Part shown: piece after piece, positions 18,462 through 26,862 of the stretch
How the letters are laid out: each line of letters opens with the position of its first letter
Position numbering within the stretch: the stretch's first letter is position 1
DNA from: Bacillota bacterium
GTDB lineage: Bacteria; Bacillota; UBA4882; UBA8346
Reading direction: 5' to 3'
Assembly (NCBI GenBank): GCA_023429995.1
Contig: JAEZCE010000046.1
Span: forward strand, 124,001 to 188,000
Length of the DNA: 64,000 bases
Notes under the pieces: model-generated
What the model saw: the letters and a program-made list of their open reading frames with translations, nothing else
What the model was told of the DNA's origin: nothing
Database searches by the model: none
Made by a program: the position numbers and the translations under genes

Positions 18462-19436
18462 TCAACTATTCCAAATCGACCTTTGAAATAAAGTTTCTAT
18501 CTTCATTAAATTTTTCAACTCTTGATTAAAGGGAGTAATAATTGAATAACATTGTGAACCCGAGTTTTGGAGCAAATTGTTCTTGACGAAGTTTGCCAAG
18601 GTACCCGAAGGCCCTAAATCCACATAAATGCATTCATGGGCTTTTTCCAGATGGCGAACGGCTTTTTGAAACTGAATCGGCCTGCGAACAACATTCCAAA
18701 AATAATTTTCGGGAATCTCCATTAATTGATTCCCGAATAAACATGATATGAACCCTATTATCGGTTTATTAAACAATTTCATCTTCAACAAACTTGTATA
18801 TTCTGCTTTTGCCGCATCAATATATGAAGAATGAAATCCAAAAGAAACAGGCAACATCTGATAAACAATTTCTTGTTCTGTTAAGAAGCTGCAAATCCTC
18901 AATAAATCTTTCCTTTTCCCTGAAACGACAAAATGAGAGTCATAATTCAACGCGGCGAATTCCGTACCTTTAAATAGTACGGGATTCCTATAATACAAAT
19001 CAGGATTATAAACAATCGCCAACATGTTACTGCCTTCACAATTGCGTTCAATTATTTCTGCCTGTTTTAAAATAATCTCAATGGTATCTTCTTCATTTAT
19101 GACCCCCGCAACACTCGCTGCAGTAAACTCACCTAAGCTTGCACCTAAAACATAATCCGGTTGGATATGCCAACTCAATAACAGTTGAGCAAGTGAATAT
19201 TCAACCATAAAAATTGATGGATGGGTAAATAACGTGCGATCAAAATTTCTGTCTTTTGGTTTTCGATTATAAAGTTCGTCAAGTATTGATTTACCGATAT
19301 TTAGCTGCACTATATCATCAAGTTTCAACATCCATTTATGAAACGTAAGATCGTTGTCAAATAATTGATTTCCCATCCCATAAAATTGAGAACCCTGACC
19401 AGAAAACATGAAAACTATTGCTTTATTCATAATCAT
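18462..19436 (-). CDS. Free-standing acyltransferase-like protein, possible acyl hydrolase
   Basis: 324 residues with the AT fold: FSGQGSQFYGMG, Ser100 in GASLGEF (the usual His before Ser is Ala) and His202 in GFHSS. The Ser-His pair is kept, but the motif differs from the canonical AT at 16402. Trans-AT clusters often encode two AT-like proteins, one true AT and one proofreading acyl hydrolase; this is the better candidate for the second role (inference). It is the likely parent of the AT remnants at 12750 and 17361. AGGAG lies upstream; starts at 19436 and 19430 are both possible. Confidence 0.85.
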   Translation of the reverse strand: MIMNKAIVFMFSGQGSQFYGMGNQLFDNDLTFHKWMLKLDDIVQLNIGKSILDELYNRKPKDRNFDRTLFTHPSIFMVEYSLAQLLLSWHIQPDYVLGASLGEFTAASVAGVINEEDTIEIILKQAEIIERNCEGSNMLAIVYNPDLYYRNPVLFKGTEFAALNYDSHFVVSGKRKDLLRICSFLTEQEIVYQMLPVSFGFHSSYIDAAKAEYTSLLKMKLFNKPIIGFISCLFGNQLMEIPENYFWNVVRRPIQFQKAVRHLEKAHECIYVDLGPSGTLANFVKNNLLQNSGSQCYSIITPFNQELKNLMKIETLFQRSIWNS

Positions 19437-19948
19437 TTCTTAACTTCTCCTGTATCGCCCTCATTTGAAACTTTTCTACTCCTTTTTAAAGTATCCATTT
19501 CATTTCAAAGGTACCGCTCCCTTGCCTATCTTCTGAAGAACTAAAGTCCATTTTCCGTTCTTGAATTTTAGGATAAAAAAAAATAATGCTTCGCCCTTTC
19601 ATATACAAAGCCATATTGTATACCATCGGCAAAGCATATAACCTCAAATAATTCTCAATCGAGCCGAAACATCGTATTGGGCTTATTTGATTTTACTAAA
19701 AAAGCTTGTCTATCTATTCATTAAAAAGTACTTATTAATAATCTTACAGTGCCTTCCTGCATTCCAACTTCTAACATTCTAGGTAACTGATTGCATAGCT
19801 AGAACTTCTACCCTATAGAAATAAAGCCCCTATTATATTCGCGGGTATTTTATTCCTTATTTTAAAATTGCTTTGTCAAAATGTGGACACCATTCATTCT
19901 GTAATATTATTAATATTCAACAAATACATTGTATTTTATTCTTTGCTT

Positions 19949-19977
19949 ATTATAACATAAAATAATAAAATTTCCAA
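19949..19977 (-). promoter_or_regulatory. Candidate sigma-70-type promoter of the AT/extender-unit operon
   Basis: On the minus strand TTGGAA (19977-19972) and TATAAT (19954-19949) are separated by 17 bases. This would give a leader of about 500 bases before the AT gene at 19436. The leader is A+T-rich and I see no recognisable riboswitch in it. The rest of 19437-20420 contains no supported gene. Confidence 0.5.
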
Positions 19978-20279
19978 CCAAATTCACTGAATATTCTGTT
20001 GAAAAAAATAATTTAAAAACACATCATTAGTGTTAACTTTCCAAAATATCATGCAGTAACTCTTCATTTATTTAAGTATTCTTCAGCTATCATACATCGA
20101 GTCCTCCTATGATGAACATTTTTCTGCAGGTGACGTTTAATAGAAGGATAAAAGGAATCATTTTGATAACAAAGAAAACATTTACATGATATGCAAAAAA
20201 CACCATCAACGCTTCGACTTTGATCCAAAAGTCATTGCATGCTTAAAATCCCCATTTACGGCTATTGCACCGGAGTCCG

Positions 20280-20316
20280 TTCATCCCGCAAGCTCGCTTA
20301 AAAATGCGAGGATGAA
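20280..20316. repeat. Hairpin in the gap at the edge of the polyketide region
   Basis: TTCATCC and GGATGAA form the outer arms and CTCGC/GCGAG the inner arms, with a six-base bulge. It lies where base composition changes from A+T-rich to more balanced. It may be a terminator or a REP-like element; there is no T-run. Confidence 0.35.
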
Positions 20317-20421
20317 GTCGCCTTCCGTTATTTAACCGGAAATCGGTTTCCAAAATTCCGGGCTATTGCCAATTTTCGGGTTCTCCATTTAGCGGCCTTT
20401 CAAAAAATTTTTCCGGAGGTT

Positions 20422-21231
20422 TTAGCGATTCCGTCTAATGAAACGTGGCCCACTTGCACAATTGTTAGTTCTTCGCAAAAGGGGGAAAAGCTGACAAATT
20501 TCCCTCACACATCCCCGCCGGGCTTTAAGCCGCGGGGACACCCTTGGGCAAGGCGTTATGAAAAAAAGCGATTCCATTCCGAAAAGATTTGGGGAACGCT
20601 TTCCCGCCGCAAAATTAAATTGCGACTCAATGACCGGCATTTTCCGGCCGTCTACCATCTCTCGCGGCCCCTGACCGTTCTTCGGGCTATACTGAAACAA
20701 TTTCGCAGCTCCAGCGATTTCTGATTTCATTTCTCCAATCCTTTTTTTCATTTCTCCCTTTGCTGATTTCATTTCATCAAACCTTTTTTTCATTTCTCCC
20801 TTGGGTGATTTCATTTCTCCAAACATTTTTTCCGTTTCTCCCTTGGGTGATTTCATTTCTCCAAACATTTTTTCCGTTTCTCCCTTTGCTGATTTCATTT
20901 CATCAAACCTTTTTTCCATTTCTCCCTTTGCTGATTTCATTTCGTCAAACCTTTTTTTCATTTCTCCCTTGGGTGATTGCGTTTCTCTAAACCTTTTTTT
21001 CATTTCTCCCTTGGGTGATTGCGTTTCTCTAAACATTTTTTCCGTTTCTCCCTTGGGTGATTTCATTTCATCAAACATTATCGTTACCTGTAAAAACCAA
21101 TCCTTTTCACTTTGTTTTATTTTTTGGACCTCCTGGACCTCATACCCCTCTTTTCCCTTGTAAAAATGGCAAAAACATATATAGGAAGAAAACAATATGC
21201 AAGTCGAAAAGCTGGTTTCTCTCGCCTTCAA
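20422..21231 (-). CDS. Repeat-rich coiled-coil protein of unknown function, possibly decayed
   Basis: The middle of the frame is eight to nine 14-residue units of the type FDEMKSAKGEMEKR, which would form a charged coiled coil. The stretch before them, QSEKDWFLQVTIMFDEM, resembles the start of widespread proteins with a leading MxxxSExxW helix. A strong AGGAGG at about 21132 is followed five to six bases later by ATA, not ATG, at the point where homologues would start, so the true start codon may be lost. The sequence after EIAGAAKLF (C-terminal 80 residues) does not look like a normal domain and may be out of frame. Confidence 0.4.
   Translation of the reverse strand: MKARETSFSTCILFSSYICFCHFYKGKEGYEVQEVQKIKQSEKDWFLQVTIMFDEMKSPKGETEKMFRETQSPKGEMKKRFRETQSPKGEMKKRFDEMKSAKGEMEKRFDEMKSAKGETEKMFGEMKSPKGETEKMFGEMKSPKGEMKKRFDEMKSAKGEMKKRIGEMKSEIAGAAKLFQYSPKNGQGPREMVDGRKMPVIESQFNFAAGKRSPNLFGMESLFFITPCPRVSPRLKARRGCVREICQLFPLLRRTNNCASGPRFIRRNR
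20727..21080. repeat. 42-bp tandem repeat (minisatellite), about eight copies
   Basis: Each plus-strand unit contains TTTCTCCCTT followed by TGCTGATTTC or GGGTGATT(T/G)C and then CAAACCTTTTTT-like sequence. Successive TTTCTCCCTT words are about 42 bases apart from 20750 to 21046. Unit length is 14 codons, so copy-number change keeps the frame. Two or three unit variants alternate, suggesting internal duplication. Confidence 0.85.
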
Positions 21232-21302
21232 TTTGAAGGCGAGCTGGCTCCGTAGTCAAAAGGTTTTGGGGGTCGTAGTTTGACTGCCTTGACAGGGCCT
21301 TC

Positions 21303-21325
21303 GTTTCTCCCGAAGGCGGGAGAAA
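21303..21325. repeat. 8-bp inverted repeat in the 21.2-21.7 kb intergenic stretch
   Basis: TTTCTCCC and GGGAGAAA flank a short loop. The surrounding 21232-21700 region holds no supported gene; it repeats short words such as CTCCGTAG at about 21250 and 21656, suggesting degenerate repeated DNA. Confidence 0.4.
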
Positions 21326-21719
21326 GCAAGAATGAGGGCTTGAACCCCAGGACAACACTTCCATTCAGCGGATGAAGTGGTTAACTTTTGGTTCTTTCAA
21401 AGAAAGCGGCGATTATGGTCCACTGATAAAAAAACAAAAGTCCACCGGTTTAAATGATGATAGCCACCGCGAAAAAAGCAAGGACAGTTTGGGCTTTCCG
21501 GAACCTTTGCCGTGATGCTCCTTAGTCTGTCCATCAAGCCTATCGGCCCTCAATTCCAGCCAATTCCCTTTTATACGAGGGATAAGGTAATGGGCCCAAA
21601 ACCCACCCTAGTCTGAAAGGGTATTCGCCTGTTTTTCGGGTTTTGAGGGTTGCGCTCCGTAGTTTAAACATTCCGGACGCTCCATTTCAAAAAAATAATT
21701 GGAATTTTTTAACAAATCA

Positions 21720-21748
21720 TTGCTCTTATGGTTTTTAAATATTATAAT
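21720..21748 (+). promoter_or_regulatory. Candidate promoter of the xylanase gene
   Basis: TTGCTC (21720-21725) and TATAAT (21743-21748) are 17 bases apart on the plus strand. The -10 box is perfect and the -35 box weak. It would give a leader of about 175 bases before the xylanase ATG. Confidence 0.5.
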
Positions 21749-21930
21749 ATTCCTATAATTGTATTGAATGTAAATTAATTACATCAAAAATAAAATATCC
21801 CCATACCATTCCCAGAAAGGAAGGTGGTCAAAATCAATTCAAAAGAACACTGCTGACACAGGATGGAAATTGTACACCAATGAACTGCCGGACCCAGGAC
21901 ATTAAAATGAGTGAAAAGGAGGGAATCCCG

Positions 21931-23025
21931 ATGAAATCCAAAATCATGAAGTTGTTTTTGGCAAGTCTGATCTGTTTTACCTTTACCGTCCCTGCAGCAG
22001 ACCTGCAGGCGGCAACGACGATCACCTCCAATCAAACCGGAACCATTGACGGCTACGACTTTGAACTGTGGAAAGATTCCGGGACCACCAGTATGACTCT
22101 CAATGGCGGTGGCAAGTTCAGTTGCTCATGGAGCAATATTAACAATGCCTTATTCCGTATCGGCAAGAAATTAGACTCAACCCAGACATATCAGCAACTT
22201 GGAAACATATCGGTAAACTACGGTTGCAACTACCAGCCCAACGGCAATTCCTATTTGTGTGTCTATGGGTGGACCAGAAACCCGCTGGTGGAATACTACA
22301 TCGTCGATAGCTGGGGCAGCTGGCGTCCGCCGGGGTCATCCTCAAAAGGCACCATTACCGTTGATGGAGGCACCTATGACGTATATGAGACCACCCGGAC
22401 CAATCAACCTTCCATTGATGGCACCGCCACTTTCCAGCAGTATTGGAGTGTCCGGACCTCGAAATCCTCGGGCGGAACCATCTCGGTTACCAAACACTTT
22501 GATCAGTGGGCCAATAAAGGAATGCAGTTGGGGAAAATGTATGAAGTCGCGCTTTGTGTAGAAGGATACCAAAGTAGCGGGAGCGCCGATATGTATAGTA
22601 ATACGATTACTATCGGCGGCAATCCTACGCCCACACCGACACCTACACCTACACCCACGACATCGCCGACCCCAACGCCGACAACGGAACCGACTCCTAC
22701 CCCGACCGGCGCTGTCATCGTCAGTTATGCGGTGAATGACTGGGGCGGTGGCGCTACGATCAGTGTTACAATTAAAAATAATACCACTTCGCCCATTAAT
22801 GGCTGGACATTAGCCTGGAACTTTCCGGGCAACCAAAAAATCACCAACCTGTGGAACGGCGCCTACACGCAAAGCGGCGCGGCCGTATCCGTAAAAAACG
22901 CCTCCTATAACAGCACGATTCCGGCCAACGGGAGCGTCAATTTTGGATTTAATATCAGTTACAGCGGTACCAACGCCAAGCCGACCAGTTTTACCCTTAA
23001 CGGGACACCCTGTCAAGTCCAATAA
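21931..23025 (+). CDS. Secreted GH11 endo-1,4-beta-xylanase with C-terminal CBM2-like module
   Basis: 364 residues. Signal peptide about 1-27 (KSKIMKLFLASLICFTF...LQA). GH11 beta-jelly roll 28-230, with catalytic Glu121 in PLVEYYIVDSWG and Glu211 in CVEGYQSSG. A Pro-Thr linker follows (about 229-255). A CBM2-like carbohydrate-binding module ends the protein (VNDWGGG, GWTLAW, LWNG). The ATG at 21931 follows AAAGGAGGG; an in-frame ATG at 21880 lacks a site. It cleaves xylan outside the cell. It is monocistronic, between a promoter and a strong hairpin. Confidence 0.96.
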   Translation: MKSKIMKLFLASLICFTFTVPAADLQAATTITSNQTGTIDGYDFELWKDSGTTSMTLNGGGKFSCSWSNINNALFRIGKKLDSTQTYQQLGNISVNYGCNYQPNGNSYLCVYGWTRNPLVEYYIVDSWGSWRPPGSSSKGTITVDGGTYDVYETTRTNQPSIDGTATFQQYWSVRTSKSSGGTISVTKHFDQWANKGMQLGKMYEVALCVEGYQSSGSADMYSNTITIGGNPTPTPTPTPTPTTSPTPTPTTEPTPTPTGAVIVSYAVNDWGGGATISVTIKNNTTSPINGWTLAWNFPGNQKITNLWNGAYTQSGAAVSVKNASYNSTIPANGSVNFGFNISYSGTNAKPTSFTLNGTPCQVQ

Positions 23026-23031
23026 ACAAGA

Positions 23032-23073
23032 GTGGAATCCGGTTTGGCCAGAATGGGACAAACCGGATTCCAC
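23032..23073. terminator. 15-bp perfect hairpin between convergent genes
   Basis: GTGGAATCCGGTTTG and its exact complement CAAACCGGATTCCAC enclose a 12-base loop, starting seven bases past the xylanase stop. There is no strong T-run on either side. Its place between two convergent genes makes a bidirectional terminator likely. Confidence 0.8.
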
Positions 23074-23110
23074 ATTCCCAAAACCTTTCTTTGTGGCCAA
23101 CCTTTCCCAT

Positions 23111-24094
23111 TTAAAGTTTAACCGTTATTTTGAACACCATTCCTTTTTCACTGGGAGGTATGCTTCGATTGGAACTATCCCAATCGTAATTATAATTGCT
23201 TAAAAAATAAATCATCGGGCTGATATCGGGCCCCCGGTAATGATAGAACTCCAAAGAAGGAATCACTTTGTCGCTTTTGTTATATTTTACTTTTAAAACC
23301 TGTAAGGTTCCGGAATCCGTCAAATCATGGATGATTCTAATTTCACCCTGCCAATCCCGGTATATCGAAGCATAATTGTTAATATCCAAACCGATGAAGT
23401 TATCCGTATGATAGGTTTGCTCCAACGTATACAGAAAATCATTTTTGCTTAAATATTGCATTCCGAGCGCATATTGATTTTTTTCGCCGCAAACCACATT
23501 CAAACCGCTGTATAAGGTGATCCCGTTTAATAAATCGTAGGAAAATTCTCCTCCGACGTTGGTGTAACGGTTCAAAGAATCATTCTTACAGGACATCACC
23601 AAAGTAAAATCTTTGTTATCCAACAAAAAACCCATCCTGGCCCATCCGGCGTATATCGCGGAATCTTTTCGGTCCCGGGCCGCGCCGACCGCCAAATTAT
23701 GTCCCGGCCAGGCCAATGACCCTTCCAAACCTTCGTAACTTTTATCCCTTTCCAATGGGTAGGTTGGGGTAAGGATGAATTCCTGCCCCCAAATCCAGTC
23801 TTTTATTCCCGCTTCAACCAAAGCCGGTCCAATTTTTTTATTGAGCGTTGCCGTTTCAAAATCCCAGTCTTTTTTTTCCGAATCCAGCACCGGTTGGCAT
23901 TCCAATTGGAATTCATCCATCGACAAAGAAAAGTCCAATTTTACCAGAGAAATTTGGGAATCCAAATTGGTTTCCGTATCCAAACCGACGTCAACATCAA
24001 CGTCAGCGAAGACAGGTCCGGAAAATCGATTGGGGGGTAATAAATAAAGAAATAATACCACCGTAAAAAGGGCGGTTCTCCAATAAGGCCTCAT
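23111..24094 (-). CDS. Exported protein, probable outer-membrane beta-barrel
   Basis: 327 residues with an N-terminal signal segment (ALFTVVLFLYLLPPNR...VFA). Alternating hydrophobic/polar strands with aromatic ends follow (GWARMGFLLDNKDFTLVMSC, GITLYSGLNVVCGEKNQYALGMQYL), the pattern of barrel proteins. I know no specific family. It is the last gene of the 36970-to-23111 unit, after the LolA-like gene, so it may be the outer-membrane part of the exporter. Confidence 0.65.
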   Translation of the reverse strand: MRPYWRTALFTVVLFLYLLPPNRFSGPVFADVDVDVGLDTETNLDSQISLVKLDFSLSMDEFQLECQPVLDSEKKDWDFETATLNKKIGPALVEAGIKDWIWGQEFILTPTYPLERDKSYEGLEGSLAWPGHNLAVGAARDRKDSAIYAGWARMGFLLDNKDFTLVMSCKNDSLNRYTNVGGEFSYDLLNGITLYSGLNVVCGEKNQYALGMQYLSKNDFLYTLEQTYHTDNFIGLDINNYASIYRDWQGEIRIIHDLTDSGTLQVLKVKYNKSDKVIPSLEFYHYRGPDISPMIYFLSNYNYDWDSSNRSIPPSEKGMVFKITVKL

Positions 24095-24108
24095 CTCGCC
24101 AACCTCCG

Positions 24109-24879
24109 CTAAAACTTAAGCAACACCGGATACTTATCCATCATTAAAGGGTCAAAAGCCTGTAGCGGAAGATCACCGCCCCGGATATTCATAAATTCCA
24201 AAATGGTTTTCCGGTCTTTTTCATAAAGAAGATTTTGAATTTCAATTTTGGCCATCTCATGCCCGTTTATCATCTGAAAATTCGAATATTGCAATCTTTT
24301 TAAAGGTTTCCCGTTAAGGGCCATTAAGATAATTTGTTTCAATTTCAAATCATCGCGCTGGAGCCAAATTTGAGCCTGCTGATACGCTGTTTTGAGATCC
24401 AATGCCTTTAAATCGATCTCCAATGTGGTTTCATGTTCAATCATTTTCAAAATCCGGTAATCATCCACGTAATCGATCCCGGCTGTTTCGGCAATCCCGG
24501 CGTCGCCAAACAACTTTTGCTGGGCTGAAATTCGCAGCGGCCGTTTTAATTTTTTTTCATACATCCAAGTATTGTAACCGATGACTAAATAGGAGCCGTC
24601 TTTGAGTTTTTCCGGCGCGGTAAACACCACAATCTGTTTTTCTTTATTATAAAAATACACTCTCACCCCGGCGGTGTTTATTTCATTATTCTGGACGGAG
24701 GTCGCGCTGATATCGATGATCCATGACCCTTCCAGCAACCCCTGCCGGCTGAATACATTTTGAATCATCGCTTTCGGGTTTAATTCCCCTTGCGTGGATT
24801 GGGAATATCCACCCCATAAAAAAACGCAAGTCGTCAAAAAAAAGGCTAGATGGGTAATATTTCTTTTCATTCGGGTCAT
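24109..24879 (-). CDS. LolA-like outer-membrane-lipoprotein-sorting protein
   Basis: 256 residues with a signal peptide (ITHLAFFLTTCVFLWGG). The body fits the LolA-like family often annotated as outer membrane lipoprotein-sorting protein: GSWIIDISAT..., YLVIGYNTWMYEKKLKRPLRIS, then LKLKQIILMALNGKPLKRLQYSNF. Such genes commonly follow MacB/LolCDE-like ABC genes, as here. Predicted to carry a hydrophobic ligand across the periplasm. Confidence 0.75.
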   Translation of the reverse strand: MTRMKRNITHLAFFLTTCVFLWGGYSQSTQGELNPKAMIQNVFSRQGLLEGSWIIDISATSVQNNEINTAGVRVYFYNKEKQIVVFTAPEKLKDGSYLVIGYNTWMYEKKLKRPLRISAQQKLFGDAGIAETAGIDYVDDYRILKMIEHETTLEIDLKALDLKTAYQQAQIWLQRDDLKLKQIILMALNGKPLKRLQYSNFQMINGHEMAKIEIQNLLYEKDRKTILEFMNIRGGDLPLQAFDPLMMDKYPVLLKF

Positions 24880-24906
24880 CGTTTTTCCCCCCTGTATTTC
24901 CAGGAT

Positions 24907-26106
24907 TCACTCATGGCGGAACATTTCAACCACATTTAACCGCGATGCTTTAACGGCGGGGTTTAATGCCGATAGAACCGCCGAAAAAATAACTATCCCT
25001 ACGGGAAAATAGCAATTTTCCAATGATAATTCAATCCCCAGAGGAATCGGTTGGCTTATCGTCGGCGGATAATAGGTGATCCCCAACCGGTTAATGAATA
25101 ACCCCAGGCCCCATCCGGTCATGATCCCCAAAATACCTCCAACGCCTCCCAGAATGAATGCTTCCTGAATCAACAACCAAAACACTTGGGTCCACTTGGT
25201 GCCTATCGCCCTGATGGTGCCGATCTCTTTCATTCTCTCGAAAAACGCCATCGACATAATTTCAAAGGTGCTTAAAAAAACCAGGATAAAAATTACCACG
25301 GATAAAAACAGAAAAATCAGGTTGAACATCGCTCTTACTTCTTTATAAAGGGTTGCCAGATCTTGCCAGCTTTTCATGGTAATCTTCACTTTTTCTAGCC
25401 GGCATAGGTTTTTAATGAAGCTCGCCGTATGGGGATATTGATGGGAATCGTTTAAATAAACAATTATTTTGTCAACCCCGGTGGTATTCAGCAATCCCTG
25501 GGCAAAGCTTAACGGCAAAATGATATAATAATTGTCGGCATCCCTGTTCCCTGTCGAAAAACTCCCCGCCACCCGTAAGCTTCCCGCATTATAAGCCCCG
25601 TCACCGGTGGCAACCATCAGATTAACCCATTCTCCAATTTTCAAATCAAGCTTTTTCATGATTCCCCGGCCGATTAACACTTGATCCGTATCATTTTCAA
25701 ACAGGTTGACGCCTTCTTGAATTGCCAGATTTTGGCATCTCGTGCTGCCGGGTATCACCCCGGTTCCCGATATCATCGTACTCCTCTTTTCGGTCCCTAA
25801 AACTCCGGAAAACTTGATTTCCGGGGTGTATTCTTTAACATTCCGGTCTTTTTTCAAGATCCCGGCGAGCTGTTCGATCTCCCCCTCGGCCAGTAAATAA
25901 TTCTGATCGGTATTTTCCCGCCAAAACTCGGGTTTGGCGATCTGGAAATCACCGTATTGGATAATCGCCTGGAGTCCCATGCCTGAATACACATAGGATT
26001 TATATCCGTTCACCAGGTAAAGGATGGCAACGCCGCTTATAATAATCAGCAAACTTAACAGGGAGCGCCTTTTATTTCGCATAACATTCCGCAAGGCTAT
26101 TTTCAT
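24907..26106 (-). CDS. ABC transporter permease, MacB/LolC-E (FtsX) type
   Basis: 399 residues. An N-terminal membrane segment (RSLLSLLIIISGVAILYLV) precedes a large extracytoplasmic MacB-like domain. Three more segments follow in the FtsX domain (FNLIFLFLSVVIFILVFLS; EIGTIRAIGTKWTQV loop; GGVGGILGIMTGWGLGLFI; FPVGIVIFSAVLSALNPA). Its start overlaps the ATPase stop as ATGA. With the ATPase it forms a mechanotransmission-type exporter rather than an importer. Confidence 0.9.
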   Translation of the reverse strand: MKIALRNVMRNKRRSLLSLLIIISGVAILYLVNGYKSYVYSGMGLQAIIQYGDFQIAKPEFWRENTDQNYLLAEGEIEQLAGILKKDRNVKEYTPEIKFSGVLGTEKRSTMISGTGVIPGSTRCQNLAIQEGVNLFENDTDQVLIGRGIMKKLDLKIGEWVNLMVATGDGAYNAGSLRVAGSFSTGNRDADNYYIILPLSFAQGLLNTTGVDKIIVYLNDSHQYPHTASFIKNLCRLEKVKITMKSWQDLATLYKEVRAMFNLIFLFLSVVIFILVFLSTFEIMSMAFFERMKEIGTIRAIGTKWTQVFWLLIQEAFILGGVGGILGIMTGWGLGLFINRLGITYYPPTISQPIPLGIELSLENCYFPVGIVIFSAVLSALNPAVKASRLNVVEMFRHE

Positions 26107-26786
26107 CCATTAACCTCCCCATTCAGTATGCCGTCATTAATCACAAAAAGTTTTTTGGCGTATTGATTCAGGGATACATCATGGGTAACAATCACAAAAG
26201 CGACTTTATTTTGTTCATTTAATTTCAACATCTGTTCGATTATCATTTTTCCGGTTTTGGAATCCAAATTACCGGTCGGCTCGTCGGCGAAAACCACTTG
26301 CGGCCGGGTTACCAAGGCCCGGGCGATTGCCACTCTTTGCTTTTGACCGCCGGAAAGTTGCGAAGGCCTGCGCCCGGCTAACTCCAATAATCCTACATGG
26401 CTTAATCCTTCTTGAACTCTATTTTTACGCTCTCTTTTTTGTACTCGTTGCAACATCAAGGGATACTCCACATTTTCATAAACCGTTAATACCGGCAATA
26501 ATTCAAACGACTGGAAAACAAGGCCGATTCTGTCCCTGCGCAACACGGTCCTTTGGTTATCATTGAGCCTGTTTACGGAAATATCGTCTAAAAATAGTTC
26601 TCCTGCCGTCGGCGTATCGATCCCCGATAACAGATTTAACAGTGTGGTCTTGCCGCTTCCCGACGGACCGTTGATCAGGGAAAAATCCCCGATGTCAATT
26701 TGAAAATCAACACCCTTGAGGGCTCTTACTTGTTCGGCCTTGGTGAAAAAAGTCTTTTCGATATTCCGGGCTTTAATGATGGTCAT
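26103..26786 (-). CDS. ABC transporter ATPase, LolD/MacB type
   Basis: 227 residues. Walker A GPSGSGKTT, Q-loop FQSF, signature LSGGQKQRVAIARAL, Walker B VVFADEPTGNLD and H-loop THD are all present. Paired with the overlapping FtsX-type permease. It follows the TPR gene in the same direction and probably powers export of the pathway product. Confidence 0.95.
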   Translation of the reverse strand: MTIIKARNIEKTFFTKAEQVRALKGVDFQIDIGDFSLINGPSGSGKTTLLNLLSGIDTPTAGELFLDDISVNRLNDNQRTVLRRDRIGLVFQSFELLPVLTVYENVEYPLMLQRVQKRERKNRVQEGLSHVGLLELAGRRPSQLSGGQKQRVAIARALVTRPQVVFADEPTGNLDSKTGKMIIEQMLKLNEQNKVAFVIVTHDVSLNQYAKKLFVINDGILNGEVNG

Positions 26787-26862
26787 AAATATCCGGCCTT
26801 TCCATATAAAGTGAACCCTTTACAACACCTTCCCATAACATGGCGTTTCATTAAAATAGCCA

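Noticed and set aside
20727..21080. CRISPR array or non-coding satellite
   Set aside because: The 42-bp units are contiguous, without unique spacers, and translate as regular 14-residue units.
20801..21163. Plus-strand protein of repeated FxSxLGDFISPN units
   Set aside because: Antisense reading of the 42-bp repeat array; the charged coiled-coil frame on the minus strand is the better candidate.
22503..22718. Minus-strand glycine/valine-rich frame over the xylanase linker
   Set aside because: It is the complement of the Pro-Thr linker repeat, not a gene.
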